Assembly: GCA_963819075.1 (NCBI GenBank)
Contig: CAWFUP010000001.1
Location: forward strand, 248,001-312,000
Length of the DNA: 64,000 nucleotides
Source of the DNA: CAVQBJ01 sp963819075
GTDB lineage: Bacteria > Actinomycetota > Thermoleophilia > Solirubrobacterales > Solirubrobacteraceae
Direction of reading: 5' to 3'
Positions 12,607 to 20,301 of the stretch are shown piece after piece (position 1 is the stretch's first letter; every line of letters starts with the position of its first letter). A program made the position numbers and the translations under genes. A model generated the notes under the pieces. The model was not told the origin of the DNA, ran no database searches, and saw only the letters and a program-made list of their open reading frames with translations.

Positions 12607-12623
12607 CACACACATTGTGTGTG
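12607..12623. promoter_or_regulatory. CACACACA-T-TGTGTGTG palindrome
   Basis: A perfect 17-bp palindrome with 8-bp arms, about 140 bases upstream of the winged-helix gene and 77 bases after the end of the sugar dehydrogenase gene. Its form is that of a dimeric regulator site; the regulator is unknown. Confidence 0.4.
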
Positions 12624-12699
12624 TGGGCAACGCTGAGAATGACGATCCGCCCGCGTTCTGAGGGTGCTTTCCCCCCGATGTCGGGGGAGCGGCGCCCCG

Positions 12700-13998
12700 C
12701 TACAGCCGCACGATGTGCGGTGCGGCGTTGCCGCGCGTGGCGCCGCGGAAGTCGATGATGAGCGGCGCGCCGGTGACGATCGTGTCGATGTCGAGGCCCG
12801 GGTGGCGGGTGACGATGACGCCCGCGTCGGCGCCGTTGAGCGCCTCGGCCAGCGGTTGACTGGAGAGACCGTGCTCGGGCAGCTCGGGCACGTAGGGATC
12901 GTGGTACACGAGGTCGGCGCCGAGCTCCTCGAGCAGCGCGATGATCCGCAGCGCGGGTGATTCGCGCAGATCGGCAACCCCGCCCTTATAGGCCACGCCG
13001 ATGATCGCGATCCGAGAGCCGCGGACCGGCTTTGAGTGATCGTTGAGCGCCCGGGTGATCTTCTCCACGCAGAAGAACGGCATCTTCTGATTGACCTCGC
13101 CGGCCAACTCGATGAACTCCGTCGGCACTCCGTATTCGCGGGCCTTCCACGCCAGGTAGAACGGATCGACCGGCAGGCAGTGCCCGCCGAGTCCCGGCCC
13201 CGGCTCGAAGCGCATGAACCCGTACGGCTTGGTGGAAGCGGCGTCGACCACCTCCCAGATATCGATCCCCATCCGATCACCGAGTATCGCCAGCTCGTTG
13301 ACCAACGCGATGTTCACCGAGCGAAACACGTTCTCCAGCAGCTTCGACAGCTCCGCGACCTCCGGCGTGGACACGGACAGCACCTCGTCACAGATCTGTG
13401 AGTAGAACGCCACCGCGCGGTCCCGGCAGGACTCCGTCAACCCGCCGACGACCTTCGGTGTGTTGCGCATCGTGAAATCGGTACGTCCGGGGTCGATGCG
13501 CTCCGGTGAGAACGCCAGAGCGAAGTCCCGCCCGGCGGCCAGCCCCGACTCCTCCAGCAACGGCCCGAGCTGCTCGCGGGTCGTTCCCGGATACGTCGTG
13601 GACTCGAGCACGACGAGCTGCCCGCGCTGCAACACCGCGGCGAGCGCCCGGCCACACGCCAACAGCGGTCCGAGGTCGGGCTCGCGATTGCGGTTGAGCG
13701 GCGTCGGCACCGCGATCACCACCGTCTGCGCCCCCGACAGATCCGCATAGCGCTTGCTGGCCACCAATCGCCCATCCAGGGCACGCAGACGCTCCGAGGA
13801 CACATCCTCGATGTAGCTGTCTCCGGCGGCGATCGCGTCGACCTTGCGCTGATCGACATCGACACCGACGACGTGCAGACCGGCCTCGGCCAGCGAGACG
13901 GCCAGCGGCAGACCGACATACCCGAGACCAACGACGCCGACGACGGCGTCCGGCGTGTCTCGCGGATCGGAAGAGGGAGAGGCGGACGAGCTCGTCAC
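12700..13998 (-). CDS. Nucleotide-sugar (UDP-sugar) dehydrogenase
   Basis: 432 aa. After a Ser/Asp-rich start, VVGVVGLGYVGLPLAV is the NAD-binding loop of the UDP-glucose/GDP-mannose dehydrogenase family. The catalytic Cys lies in GPGLGGHCLPVDP, and the C-terminal domain has GVAYKGGVADLRESP. The family oxidises the C6 hydroxyl of a nucleotide sugar to a uronate in two NAD-dependent steps. Similarity favours the UDP-N-acetyl-hexosamine type used in exopolysaccharide synthesis, but the exact sugar cannot be read. No glycosyltransferase or export gene adjoins it. Confidence 0.9.
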   Translation of the reverse strand: MTSSSASPSSDPRDTPDAVVGVVGLGYVGLPLAVSLAEAGLHVVGVDVDQRKVDAIAAGDSYIEDVSSERLRALDGRLVASKRYADLSGAQTVVIAVPTPLNRNREPDLGPLLACGRALAAVLQRGQLVVLESTTYPGTTREQLGPLLEESGLAAGRDFALAFSPERIDPGRTDFTMRNTPKVVGGLTESCRDRAVAFYSQICDEVLSVSTPEVAELSKLLENVFRSVNIALVNELAILGDRMGIDIWEVVDAASTKPYGFMRFEPGPGLGGHCLPVDPFYLAWKAREYGVPTEFIELAGEVNQKMPFFCVEKITRALNDHSKPVRGSRIAIIGVAYKGGVADLRESPALRIIALLEELGADLVYHDPYVPELPEHGLSSQPLAEALNGADAGVIVTRHPGLDIDTIVTGAPLIIDFRGATRGNAAPHIVRL

Positions 13999-14105
13999 GG
14001 GCGTGCTCCGGTGTGCTTCGACACACCAGCGCGGTCATCCTAGCCGCTCACTCACCCGTCTCTACGGGCGCGCCGCGGCAGTGTGACGCGCTCGCGCGCT
14101 GCGGG

Positions 14106-14945
14106 TCAGTCGATCACGACGGCGGTGCCGCTCACCCGCACGCCGGTGTCCTCGCCCGGCGGCACCTCGACGTGCAACACGCTTGGGCGCCCGAGGTCCT
14201 CACCCTGGTAGATCTCCAGAGTGGCCGGCGGCTCGATGAGCCCGAGCGCGCGCAGGTAGGCGCCGAAGGCCGCGGCCGCGGCCCCGGTGGCCGGGTCCTC
14301 GAGGATCCCGACGGCGGGGGCCGGGTTGCGCGCGTCGAACGTGGTGGCGTCGCGGCGATGAACGAGCGCGACCGTCGACCAGTCGCGCGACTCGGCCAGC
14401 GTGCGCAGGCGCCCGACGTCGTAGTCGAGATCGGCGAGGCGGGCTCGCGACAGGACGCCGAGGATGAGATGGCGAGCGCCGGCGTAGGCCACGCGCGGGG
14501 GGAGATCGTCGTCGAGGTCGGCGGGCACCCAACCGAGCGCGGCGAGCGCCTCGGCGACGTCGTGCGGGGCGACGGGATCGACGTACGGCGCCACGCTCGT
14601 AAGCGTCGCGCGCAGGCCGCCGTCGTCCTGCTCGGTCTCGAGCTCGACTCGCCCGGCCTGGGTCCTGAGCGTCAGCGGACCGGGGCCACGGCGCTCGGCC
14701 AGCACGACGCCGAGGGCGATCGTCGCGTGACCGCAGAAGGCCATCTCGGTCTTCGGGGTGAAGTAGCGCACGACGAGGGCGCCGTCGGCGGCGCCGGTCA
14801 CGAAGGCCGTCTCCGAGTAGCCGACCTCCGCCGCGATCGTCTGCATCGCCGCGTCGTCGAGCCCGCGGGCGTCGAGGACGATGCCGGCCGGGTTGCCTCC
14901 GTCGGGCCGATCGGTGAAGGCTGCGTAGCGCAGGATCTCGAGCAT
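14106..14945 (-). CDS. PhzF-family isomerase
   Basis: 279 aa from ATG 14945, giving MLEILRYAAFTDRPDGGNPAG, the typical family start; an upstream in-frame ATG (15065) would add a non-conserved tail. Core signatures include GYSETAFV with the conserved Glu, FTPKTEMAFCGHATIA and ILEDPATGAAAAAFGAYL. Such proteins are diaminopimelate-epimerase-fold isomerases, named for phenazine synthesis, but most members act elsewhere and no phenazine genes are nearby. Specific substrate unknown. Confidence 0.9.
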   Translation of the reverse strand: MLEILRYAAFTDRPDGGNPAGIVLDARGLDDAAMQTIAAEVGYSETAFVTGAADGALVVRYFTPKTEMAFCGHATIALGVVLAERRGPGPLTLRTQAGRVELETEQDDGGLRATLTSVAPYVDPVAPHDVAEALAALGWVPADLDDDLPPRVAYAGARHLILGVLSRARLADLDYDVGRLRTLAESRDWSTVALVHRRDATTFDARNPAPAVGILEDPATGAAAAAFGAYLRALGLIEPPATLEIYQGEDLGRPSVLHVEVPPGEDTGVRVSGTAVVID

Positions 14946-15019
14946 CGCGGCCCGAGTATCGCAGTCGCGCGCCGACACCCGCCGAGGGGGTGAGCTCTCG
15001 GTTCGGTCAAACCGACAAC

Positions 15020-15060
15020 AGGTGGCAGGGCCGCTCCGCATCCGTGGAGCGGCCCCACCT
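15020..15060 (-). terminator. Strong hairpin after the Cys-rich gene
   Basis: GGGCCGCTCC (15028-15037) pairs with GGAGCGGCCC (15046-15055), with flanking AGGTGG and CCACCT extending the stem. It lies 70 bases downstream of the stop of the minus-strand Cys-rich gene. Confidence 0.65.
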
Positions 15061-15131
15061 GACACCGGCGCTGCGGGTGTGGGGCGACCGCGGGTCAGAC
15101 GATCGCTGTGCGCCGGTGACGATCGGGGTCC

Positions 15132-15503
15132 TCAGGCGTGAAGGGCTGCCTGCTCCTGAGCGGTCGGGAACGCCCATGCGGCGCGTCCGCTGCGCTCTTG
15201 ACGGAAGACGAAGCGCAGCTGCTGCGGGGGAGCCAACTGGGCCTCGTTCGGTCGGAAGGTCGCGCACGGCTCGTCCAGGTCGAGTGCACACAGGAGATTG
15301 CACCGGAAGAAGCACTCGTCACAGGACACCTTGGGCGCAGAGCGCCGGCTCGTACTACGGTGCAACGGACCCCCCTTTGGCGGTGGTGAAGACTGCGCGA
15401 CAGGCGCATCAAACCACTGCCGGCGGGCACCCTCAAGACCCCGCGCGCGGACCATTCCGCAAATCGCAGCAAAAACGATTCTGAGAGTCTCACCTCGGTT
15501 CAA
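15132..15503 (-). CDS. Small Cys-rich putative zinc-binding protein
   Basis: Up to 123 aa; the start is uncertain. The convincing part is the C-terminal 65 residues, beginning SCDECFFRCNLLCALDLDEP and continuing C-ATFRPNEAQLAPP. Five Cys arranged CxxC-x3-C-x3-C-x7-C suggest metal binding. The TTG at 15503 is the furthest start; GTG 15329 would give only the Cys-rich domain; neither has a good ribosome binding site. I believe similar small proteins occur in related actinobacteria but cannot name a family. A terminator hairpin follows. Function unknown. Confidence 0.5.
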   Translation of the reverse strand: MNRGETLRIVFAAICGMVRARGLEGARRQWFDAPVAQSSPPPKGGPLHRSTSRRSAPKVSCDECFFRCNLLCALDLDEPCATFRPNEAQLAPPQQLRFVFRQERSGRAAWAFPTAQEQAALHA

Positions 15504-15601
15504 TCGTCACGTTCGTGTGATCGCTTGACCGTCCTTTGCGCAATTTGCGGGCATTTGCGCTCGCACCCCGTCGCGTCGCCCGGTATTTCCGAGCCGTCAT
15601 C

Positions 15602-16555
15602 ATGGGTGACGCGATGCGCATCCTCGTCACCGGCGCGAGCGGGTTCATCGGCTCGACGCTCATCCCCCGCCTGGCCCGCGACGGCCACGAGGTCATCGCC
15701 TTCGGCCGCGACGAGCCGCGCCTGCGCGCGGCGCTCGCCGATCGCGGCATCCCGGCCGCGGGCGTGCGGCTCGTCACCGGCGACGCGCTGCAGGGCGACG
15801 GCTTGGCACGTGCGCTCGAGGGCGCTCGCGTCGCGTATTACCTGATCCACTCGATGGAGCCTTCGCCTGACGGGCCCTTTCCCGACGTGGAGCGCCAGGC
15901 CGCCGAGCGCTTCACGGTGATGGCGCGCGCCGCCGGCCTGCGTCGTGCCGTGTACCTCGGCGGGCTGCTCCCCGCCGCCGGCCCGCTGTCGATGCATCTC
16001 GCGAGCCGGCTCGCGGTCGAGCAGACGCTCCTGTCCGAGCTGTCCGACTCGGTGGCCTTCCGCGCGTCGATCGTGATCGGCTCACGTTCGCGATCGTTTC
16101 GCTTCCTCGTGCGTCTCGTCGAGCGTCTGCCGGTCCTCGCCCTCCCCGCGTGGCGCGACCACCGCACGGCCCCGATCGACGTGCGCGACATCACCGAGAT
16201 GCTGGCCGTCGCGGCCACGTCGGCCGCGGTCGGCGGCCGCTCACTCGATGCCGGCGGCCTCGACGTGCTGACCTACGGCGAGATGATCGAGCGCATCGGC
16301 GAGCTGATGCTCGTACGGCGGCCGGTCATCCGCCTGCCGGTCAGCGTCACGCCGATCGCCGCGCCGATCGCCGCCGCGATCGCGGGTGAGGCTCCCGAGC
16401 TCATCGCCCCGCTCATGGGGAGCCTGGAGAGCGACCTGCTGCCCCGCGACGGCAGCGCGGCGGGCCTGCTGGGCGTGCGCCGCCACCGCTTCGACGCCGC
16501 CGTCGAATGCGCCCTGCGCGACTGGGAGGCGCACGAGCCGCTCCGTGCCCGGTGA
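15602..16555 (+). CDS. NAD(P)-binding atypical SDR-like protein
   Basis: 317 aa from ATG 15602; a second ATG at 15614 is equally possible. MRILVTGASGFIGSTLIPRL is the Rossmann glycine motif (GxxGxxG) of atypical short-chain dehydrogenases. A segment YYLIHSMEP follows where NAD-dependent epimerase-like quinone-reductase relatives have theirs, and the typical catalytic YxxxK is not evident. The C-terminus has a hydrophobic Ala/Ile-rich stretch around residues 245-265. It lies 36 bases upstream of an SRPBCC gene on the same strand, a pairing often seen for this family. Substrate unknown. Confidence 0.85.
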   Translation: MGDAMRILVTGASGFIGSTLIPRLARDGHEVIAFGRDEPRLRAALADRGIPAAGVRLVTGDALQGDGLARALEGARVAYYLIHSMEPSPDGPFPDVERQAAERFTVMARAAGLRRAVYLGGLLPAAGPLSMHLASRLAVEQTLLSELSDSVAFRASIVIGSRSRSFRFLVRLVERLPVLALPAWRDHRTAPIDVRDITEMLAVAATSAAVGGRSLDAGGLDVLTYGEMIERIGELMLVRRPVIRLPVSVTPIAAPIAAAIAGEAPELIAPLMGSLESDLLPRDGSAAGLLGVRRHRFDAAVECALRDWEAHEPLRAR

Positions 16556-16591
16556 GCGACGGCGACCGTCGGATAGCGTGTCGCGGCGCCG

Positions 16592-17050
16592 ATGAGCAAT
16601 CGTGTGACGGCATCGATCTACCTACCCGCCCCGCCCGAGCGGGTGTGGGAGGTTGTCATGGACCCGAACCGGCTCGGTGACTGGGTCACGATCCACCGCC
16701 GCCTCGGGAGAGTGGACGCGGGCCGGCCGCGGGCCGGGTACGAGATGGAGCAGCACCTCCATCTGCGCGGGGTGCGGCTCACGGTGCACTGGACGCTGAT
16801 GCAGTGCCGCCCGGACGCGCTCGCGGTCTGGGAGGGTCGCGGGCCTGCGCGATCCCACGCGCACACCGAGTACCGGCTCCAGCCCGAGGGTGACGGCACG
16901 CGCTTCGACTACGAGAACGAGTTCCGCGCCCCGCTCGGGTCGCTCGGCGCCATGGCCAGCCGAGCCCTCGTCGGCGGCATCCCGCAGCGCGAGGCCAGCC
17001 GCTCGCTCGAGCGGCTGCGCTCGCTGTTCACCGGCGACGAGGCCGACTAG
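16592..17050 (+). CDS. SRPBCC-family protein
   Basis: 152 aa. ASIYLPAPPERVWEVVMDPNRLGDW is the opening of the START/Bet v1-like SRPBCC fold (listed here as one motif spanning residues about 6-30: key features are the APPERVW helix and the DW at its end). The rest alternates beta strands and ends in a long amphipathic helix (residues about 125-150). Such proteins bind hydrophobic ligands in a deep cavity. It is likely co-transcribed with the NAD-binding gene upstream. Ligand unknown. Confidence 0.8.
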   Translation: MSNRVTASIYLPAPPERVWEVVMDPNRLGDWVTIHRRLGRVDAGRPRAGYEMEQHLHLRGVRLTVHWTLMQCRPDALAVWEGRGPARSHAHTEYRLQPEGDGTRFDYENEFRAPLGSLGAMASRALVGGIPQREASRSLERLRSLFTGDEAD

Positions 17051-17060
17051 GTCACGGCGG

Positions 17061-17096
17061 CGCCCGGCGGCGGGGCGCACACTCCACCGCCGGGCG
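17061..17096. terminator. Hairpin between convergent genes
   Basis: CGCCCGGCGG (17061-17070) pairs perfectly with CCGCCGGGCG (17087-17096), between the SRPBCC stop and the stop of the convergent secreted-protein gene. Confidence 0.6.
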
Positions 17097-17115
17097 CGTA
17101 GGGGAGCCCTTGGGG

Positions 17116-18426
17116 CTATTGACCCTGACTCTGCGACGGCGGCTGCTGCTGGGGCAGCTGCGCCGCGGAGGCGGGTGTGACGGTGATGGTGAACATCTGC
17201 GAGTTCGCGCCGCCGTTCGCCGGCCCGCCCGGGATCTCCACGCGGAAGGTGTGCGTGCCCACCGCGAAGATCTGATGGACGATCGTGTAGGTCGAGCCGG
17301 GCAGGACCGGCGCCACCTGCACGGTGTGGAAACCGGTCTGGGCGGCGTTCTCCTCCTGCAGCCAGATGACGTGACCGGTCTGGTCGGGTGCCACCGTGCC
17401 GCTGAAGTTGACCGTCCCCCCCTGGCTGATGGTGGTCGGCGATGCGTTCGCGGTCAGCACGTCGGACACGCCCTCGAACAGGATCGCCGATTGCGTGCCC
17501 GCGCCGGCGCGCACCTGGTAATAGGTGCTGTGCACCGGTGACTGGGCACCGAACGAGTAGCTCCCGCCGGTCCCGGTCGTGACCTGTGCCACCGCCGCGA
17601 ACGGCTGGAAGGCCTGGTGGGCGTAGAGCGTGACCGGCTGGCCCGAGCCGGCGGCGAGCGTGCCCGAGATCGTCACCGAGCTGCCGTAGGGGATCGGATC
17701 GGGCGCCGCCGTCGCCGTGAGGGCGGGGTTCTGCGCCTGGGAGATCTCATAGGTCAGCGACGGCGATCCGCTCGCCAGGTGCCGGTTCGTCCCCGCCACG
17801 AGCGCGCGGATGTTCGCGTCGCCGGGCAGGATGAACACGTGGTCGAACGTGAACGCCCCGCCCGCGCCGACGACGCCGCGCTGGATCGCGCCCCACGACA
17901 GGCCGTTACCGGTTGCGCTCTGGCGCTGGAGCAGCACCAGGTCGCCGACGTCGGCGGGCGTCACGGTGCCGGTGAACACCGAGGCCGGTCGGCCGGTGGT
18001 CAGTGGCGTGCCGCTCGCCGGGCCGTTCAGCGTGACGACGTCGACGACGCGCTCGCGCAGCGTGCGACTGCGTCCGATGCCGACCGAGGAGACGTAGTAC
18101 TCGCGATTGGAGTCAACGACGTCGGCCAGTCGCTGGAACGCGTAGAAGCCGGCCGCGTCCGTGGTCGTCTGCTGGATCGGAGTGAAGATCGGTGAGATGC
18201 CGTTCACTCGGTGCCACAGTTGCACGACGCGCCCACCGCCGCTCGGGCCGGTGATGCGCCCGTAGAGGACAAGCGAATCTCCGTAGGTGATCGGATTCTC
18301 CGACGTGACGATCGTGATGCGCGGCGCGGCGGTGCCCGCCTGGGGCGCGGCGAGCGCGCTAGCGGGGAGAACCAGCGCGGTGGCCAGCAGCGCAGCAGTG
18401 AGTGCGACTCGACTGTTCGACATCAT
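17116..18426 (-). CDS. Secreted protein with Ig-like repeats, unknown function
   Basis: 436 aa with two adjacent possible ATG starts (18426, 18423) after AGGAG. Residues 1-27 are a signal peptide ending ALAA. The mature part consists of beta-sandwich-like repeats of about 90 residues, each with a pattern such as ITYGDSLVLYGRITG, IPYGSSVTISGTLAAG and ISQGGTVNFSGTVAPD, as in bacterial Ig-like surface proteins. The C-terminus is Gln/Pro-rich. No enzyme motif is seen; it is probably a cell-surface or secreted structural protein. Confidence 0.75.
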   Translation of the reverse strand: MMSNSRVALTAALLATALVLPASALAAPQAGTAAPRITIVTSENPITYGDSLVLYGRITGPSGGGRVVQLWHRVNGISPIFTPIQQTTTDAAGFYAFQRLADVVDSNREYYVSSVGIGRSRTLRERVVDVVTLNGPASGTPLTTGRPASVFTGTVTPADVGDLVLLQRQSATGNGLSWGAIQRGVVGAGGAFTFDHVFILPGDANIRALVAGTNRHLASGSPSLTYEISQAQNPALTATAAPDPIPYGSSVTISGTLAAGSGQPVTLYAHQAFQPFAAVAQVTTGTGGSYSFGAQSPVHSTYYQVRAGAGTQSAILFEGVSDVLTANASPTTISQGGTVNFSGTVAPDQTGHVIWLQEENAAQTGFHTVQVAPVLPGSTYTIVHQIFAVGTHTFRVEIPGGPANGGANSQMFTITVTPASAAQLPQQQPPSQSQGQ

Positions 18427-18505
18427 TGGCGGTGACGCTCCTGTGTGTGGGGGCTCTCACCAGTGACAACCGATCAGCGACGCCGAAGTCGCGCCCGGTA
18501 CAACA

Positions 18506-18910
18506 TCAACCCGATGAGAGCGAGGCCTCAGCGCGGGTCGGCTCGAACAGCTCGACCGGGTTGCCGGCCGGGTCCTCGACGAGCGCCTGCTTGCCGCCGA
18601 CGCCGGTGATGATGTCGCTGCGAAAGCGCGCGCCGTGCGCGCGGAGCGCCTCAACGGTGCCGTCGAGGTCGGACACCTCCAACTGGAATCGATTCCAGCC
18701 GCCCGGCTCGGGCAGGCGCCCGTCGGCCATCGCAGCCCCGCCACCCGGTCCCCCTCCGGGGGCGCTCAGGACGAGCCGCAGGTCGCCGCGCGAGAGCATC
18801 GCGAACGTCGGCGCGGGGTGCATGTCCTCCTGGAAGTCGAGCTGCTGGCAGTAGAAGTCGATCGCGGCGTCGACGTCGTCGACGATGTAGCGGACGCTGA
18901 CCGTGGGCAC
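18506..18910 (-). CDS. VOC-family (glyoxalase-like) protein
   Basis: 134 aa from GTG 18910, preceded by GAGAGGAG six bases upstream; the longer open frame to 19036 is not supported. VSVRYIVDDVDAAIDFYCQQ begins the first beta-alpha-beta module and the second ends VEDPAGNPVELFEP. Metal-ligand positions are plausible but not certain. It could be a dioxygenase, isomerase or resistance-type protein; substrate unknown. Confidence 0.85.
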   Translation of the reverse strand: MPTVSVRYIVDDVDAAIDFYCQQLDFQEDMHPAPTFAMLSRGDLRLVLSAPGGGPGGGAAMADGRLPEPGGWNRFQLEVSDLDGTVEALRAHGARFRSDIITGVGGKQALVEDPAGNPVELFEPTRAEASLSSG

Positions 18911-18960
18911 GACGGGCTCCTCTCGGTTCGCCGGGCCCGGGACGCTACCCGACCCGCGCG

Positions 18961-19299
18961 TCACCGGCGCCGCTCGACGTCGTCCTTCAGCCGGTCCAGT
19001 CGATCGTCCCAACGCGCCTGGGCCTGCGCGATCCACGCGGCTGCCGGTTGCAGCGCCCCGGTGCGCAGGCGGTAGTGGACCTCGCGCCCCGATCCGCCGG
19101 ATGGGGCGCGCTCGAGCAGCCCGGCCTCGCCGAGCGCTGACACGTGCTTGGCCACCGCCTGGCGACTGATCGGAAGCTCGGCGGCGAGTGCGGGCACGCT
19201 CGTCGTGCCGTCGCGCAGCAGTGCTTGCACCATCCAGCGCCGGGTCGGGTCGGCGAGCGCGCCGAAGACCGAACCGACGTCGTGGTCGCCCGAGCTCAA
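18961..19299 (-). CDS. ArsR-type winged-helix repressor
   Basis: 112 aa from TTG 19299, whose TTGA overlaps the TGA of the upstream SRPBCC gene, indicating coupled translation. FGALADPTRRWMVQALL and ISRQAVAKHVSALGEAGLLER are the helix-turn-helix signature of ArsR regulators that pair with AHSA1/SRPBCC genes. No metal-binding Cys are present, so it is not a metal sensor. Such pairs usually repress their own promoter; palindromes at 19609 and 19636 are candidate sites. Confidence 0.88.
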   Translation of the reverse strand: MSSGDHDVGSVFGALADPTRRWMVQALLRDGTTSVPALAAELPISRQAVAKHVSALGEAGLLERAPSGGSGREVHYRLRTGALQPAAAWIAQAQARWDDRLDRLKDDVERRR

Positions 19300-19592
19300 G
19301 CAGCCACCAACCCGACCGCCGCCGCGAGCGACGGCAGCGGGAACGACGGCACGGATTCGGTCACGACCACGCGCGCGCCGGCCGGCACGGCGACGATCGC
19401 GAACTCCACTCGGGTCGGGGGCTCGTCGTCGCCTGACCACCACCACACGAGCCGATGTGGCGCATCGGCCTCCTCGACCTCGATCTCCCGGTCGCCGTCG
19501 CCGAGCCAGTCGCCTCGGCGCTCCTCGTCGACGAGCGCCTCCCAGACCTCCTCGGGCGTGGCCTCGATCTCGATCTCTCTACGCACCGCCAT
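19296..19592 (-). CDS. SRPBCC (AHSA1-like) protein
   Basis: 98 aa from ATG 19592, which follows AAAGGAGG. EIEIEATPEEVWEALVDEE is the family opening and residues about 30-80 form the beta sheet. It is shorter than typical AHSA1 proteins (about 140 aa) and ends in an Ala/Val-rich stretch, so the last helix is missing or replaced. First gene of a two-gene operon with the ArsR regulator. Confidence 0.82.
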   Translation of the reverse strand: MAVRREIEIEATPEEVWEALVDEERRGDWLGDGDREIEVEEADAPHRLVWWWSGDDEPPTRVEFAIVAVPAGARVVVTESVPSFPLPSLAAAVGLVAA

Positions 19593-19608
19593 ACGATGCC
19601 TCCTTTGA

Positions 19609-19622
19609 CAACCAAGTGGTTG
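19609..19622. promoter_or_regulatory. Palindromic operator CAACCAAGTGGTTG
   Basis: A 14-bp palindrome with 6-bp arms CAACCA/TGGTTG (CAACCA-AG-TGGTTG), 17 bases upstream of the SRPBCC start. This form is common in front of ArsR/SRPBCC operons, so autoregulation by the ArsR protein is the likely role. Confidence 0.6.
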
Positions 19623-19635
19623 CTATCGTGTTGCT

Positions 19636-19653
19636 GACAACCGACCAGTTGTC
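19636..19653. promoter_or_regulatory. Second inverted repeat GACAAC-N6-GTTGTC
   Basis: Six-base arms GACAAC and GTTGTC with a 6-base spacer lie 13 bases before clpP. It resembles a degenerate copy of the operator at 19609, so the ArsR protein may also affect clpP. Confidence 0.45.
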
Positions 19654-19665
19654 GAAAGGATAGCG

Positions 19666-20301
19666 ATGCCTCTCATCCCGATGGTCGTCGAGCAGAGCGC
19701 GCGCGGCGAGCGCTCGTTCGACATCTACTCCCGCCTGCTCAACGAGCGCATCGTGTTCGTCGGCACGCCGATCGACGACCAGATCGCGAACGTCGTCGTG
19801 GCCCAGCTGCTGCACCTCGAGTCCGAGGATCCCGACAAGGACATCTCCCTGTACATCAACTCGCCCGGCGGGGTCGTGTACTCGGGCCTGGCCATCTACG
19901 ACACGATGCAGTTCATCCGCCCCGACGTGCAGACGATCTGCTTCGGCGTGGCCATGAGCGCGGCCTCGCTCCTGCTCACCGGCGGCGCGGCCGGCAAGCG
20001 GATGGCCCTTCCCAACAGCCGCATCCTCATCCACCAGCCGTCCGGCGGCTTCGAAGGGCAGTCGACCGACATCGAGATCCACGCCCGCGAGATCCTCGAC
20101 CTGCGCCGCCACATCGACGAGATCTACGCGGAGCACACCGGCCAACCGGTCACCCGCGTGCACGAGGACATGGACCGCGACCGCTACTTCACGGCCGAGG
20201 AGGCCCGCGAGTACGGCCTCATCGACCGCGTGATCAGCTCCCACGAGTTCCACCGCGTGACGACCGGCTTCGGGGCCACGGCGGTCAGCGGCGCCGGCTA
20301 G
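19666..20301 (+). CDS. clpP: ClpP-family serine protease
   Basis: 211 aa. The Clp triad is intact: Ser98 in CFGVAMSAAS, His123 in ILIHQPSGG and Asp172 in MDRDRYFTAEEA. The Ser segment GVAMSAAS differs from the usual GQAASMGA, as in some actinobacterial second ClpP copies. ClpP forms barrel-shaped proteolytic rings loaded by ClpX/ClpC ATPases. No clpX or second clpP is adjacent, so this is probably an extra, separately regulated copy. AAAGGA lies 8 bases upstream. Its stop overlaps the convergent methyltransferase stop by 4 bases. Confidence 0.93.
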   Translation: MPLIPMVVEQSARGERSFDIYSRLLNERIVFVGTPIDDQIANVVVAQLLHLESEDPDKDISLYINSPGGVVYSGLAIYDTMQFIRPDVQTICFGVAMSAASLLLTGGAAGKRMALPNSRILIHQPSGGFEGQSTDIEIHAREILDLRRHIDEIYAEHTGQPVTRVHEDMDRDRYFTAEEAREYGLIDRVISSHEFHRVTTGFGATAVSGAG

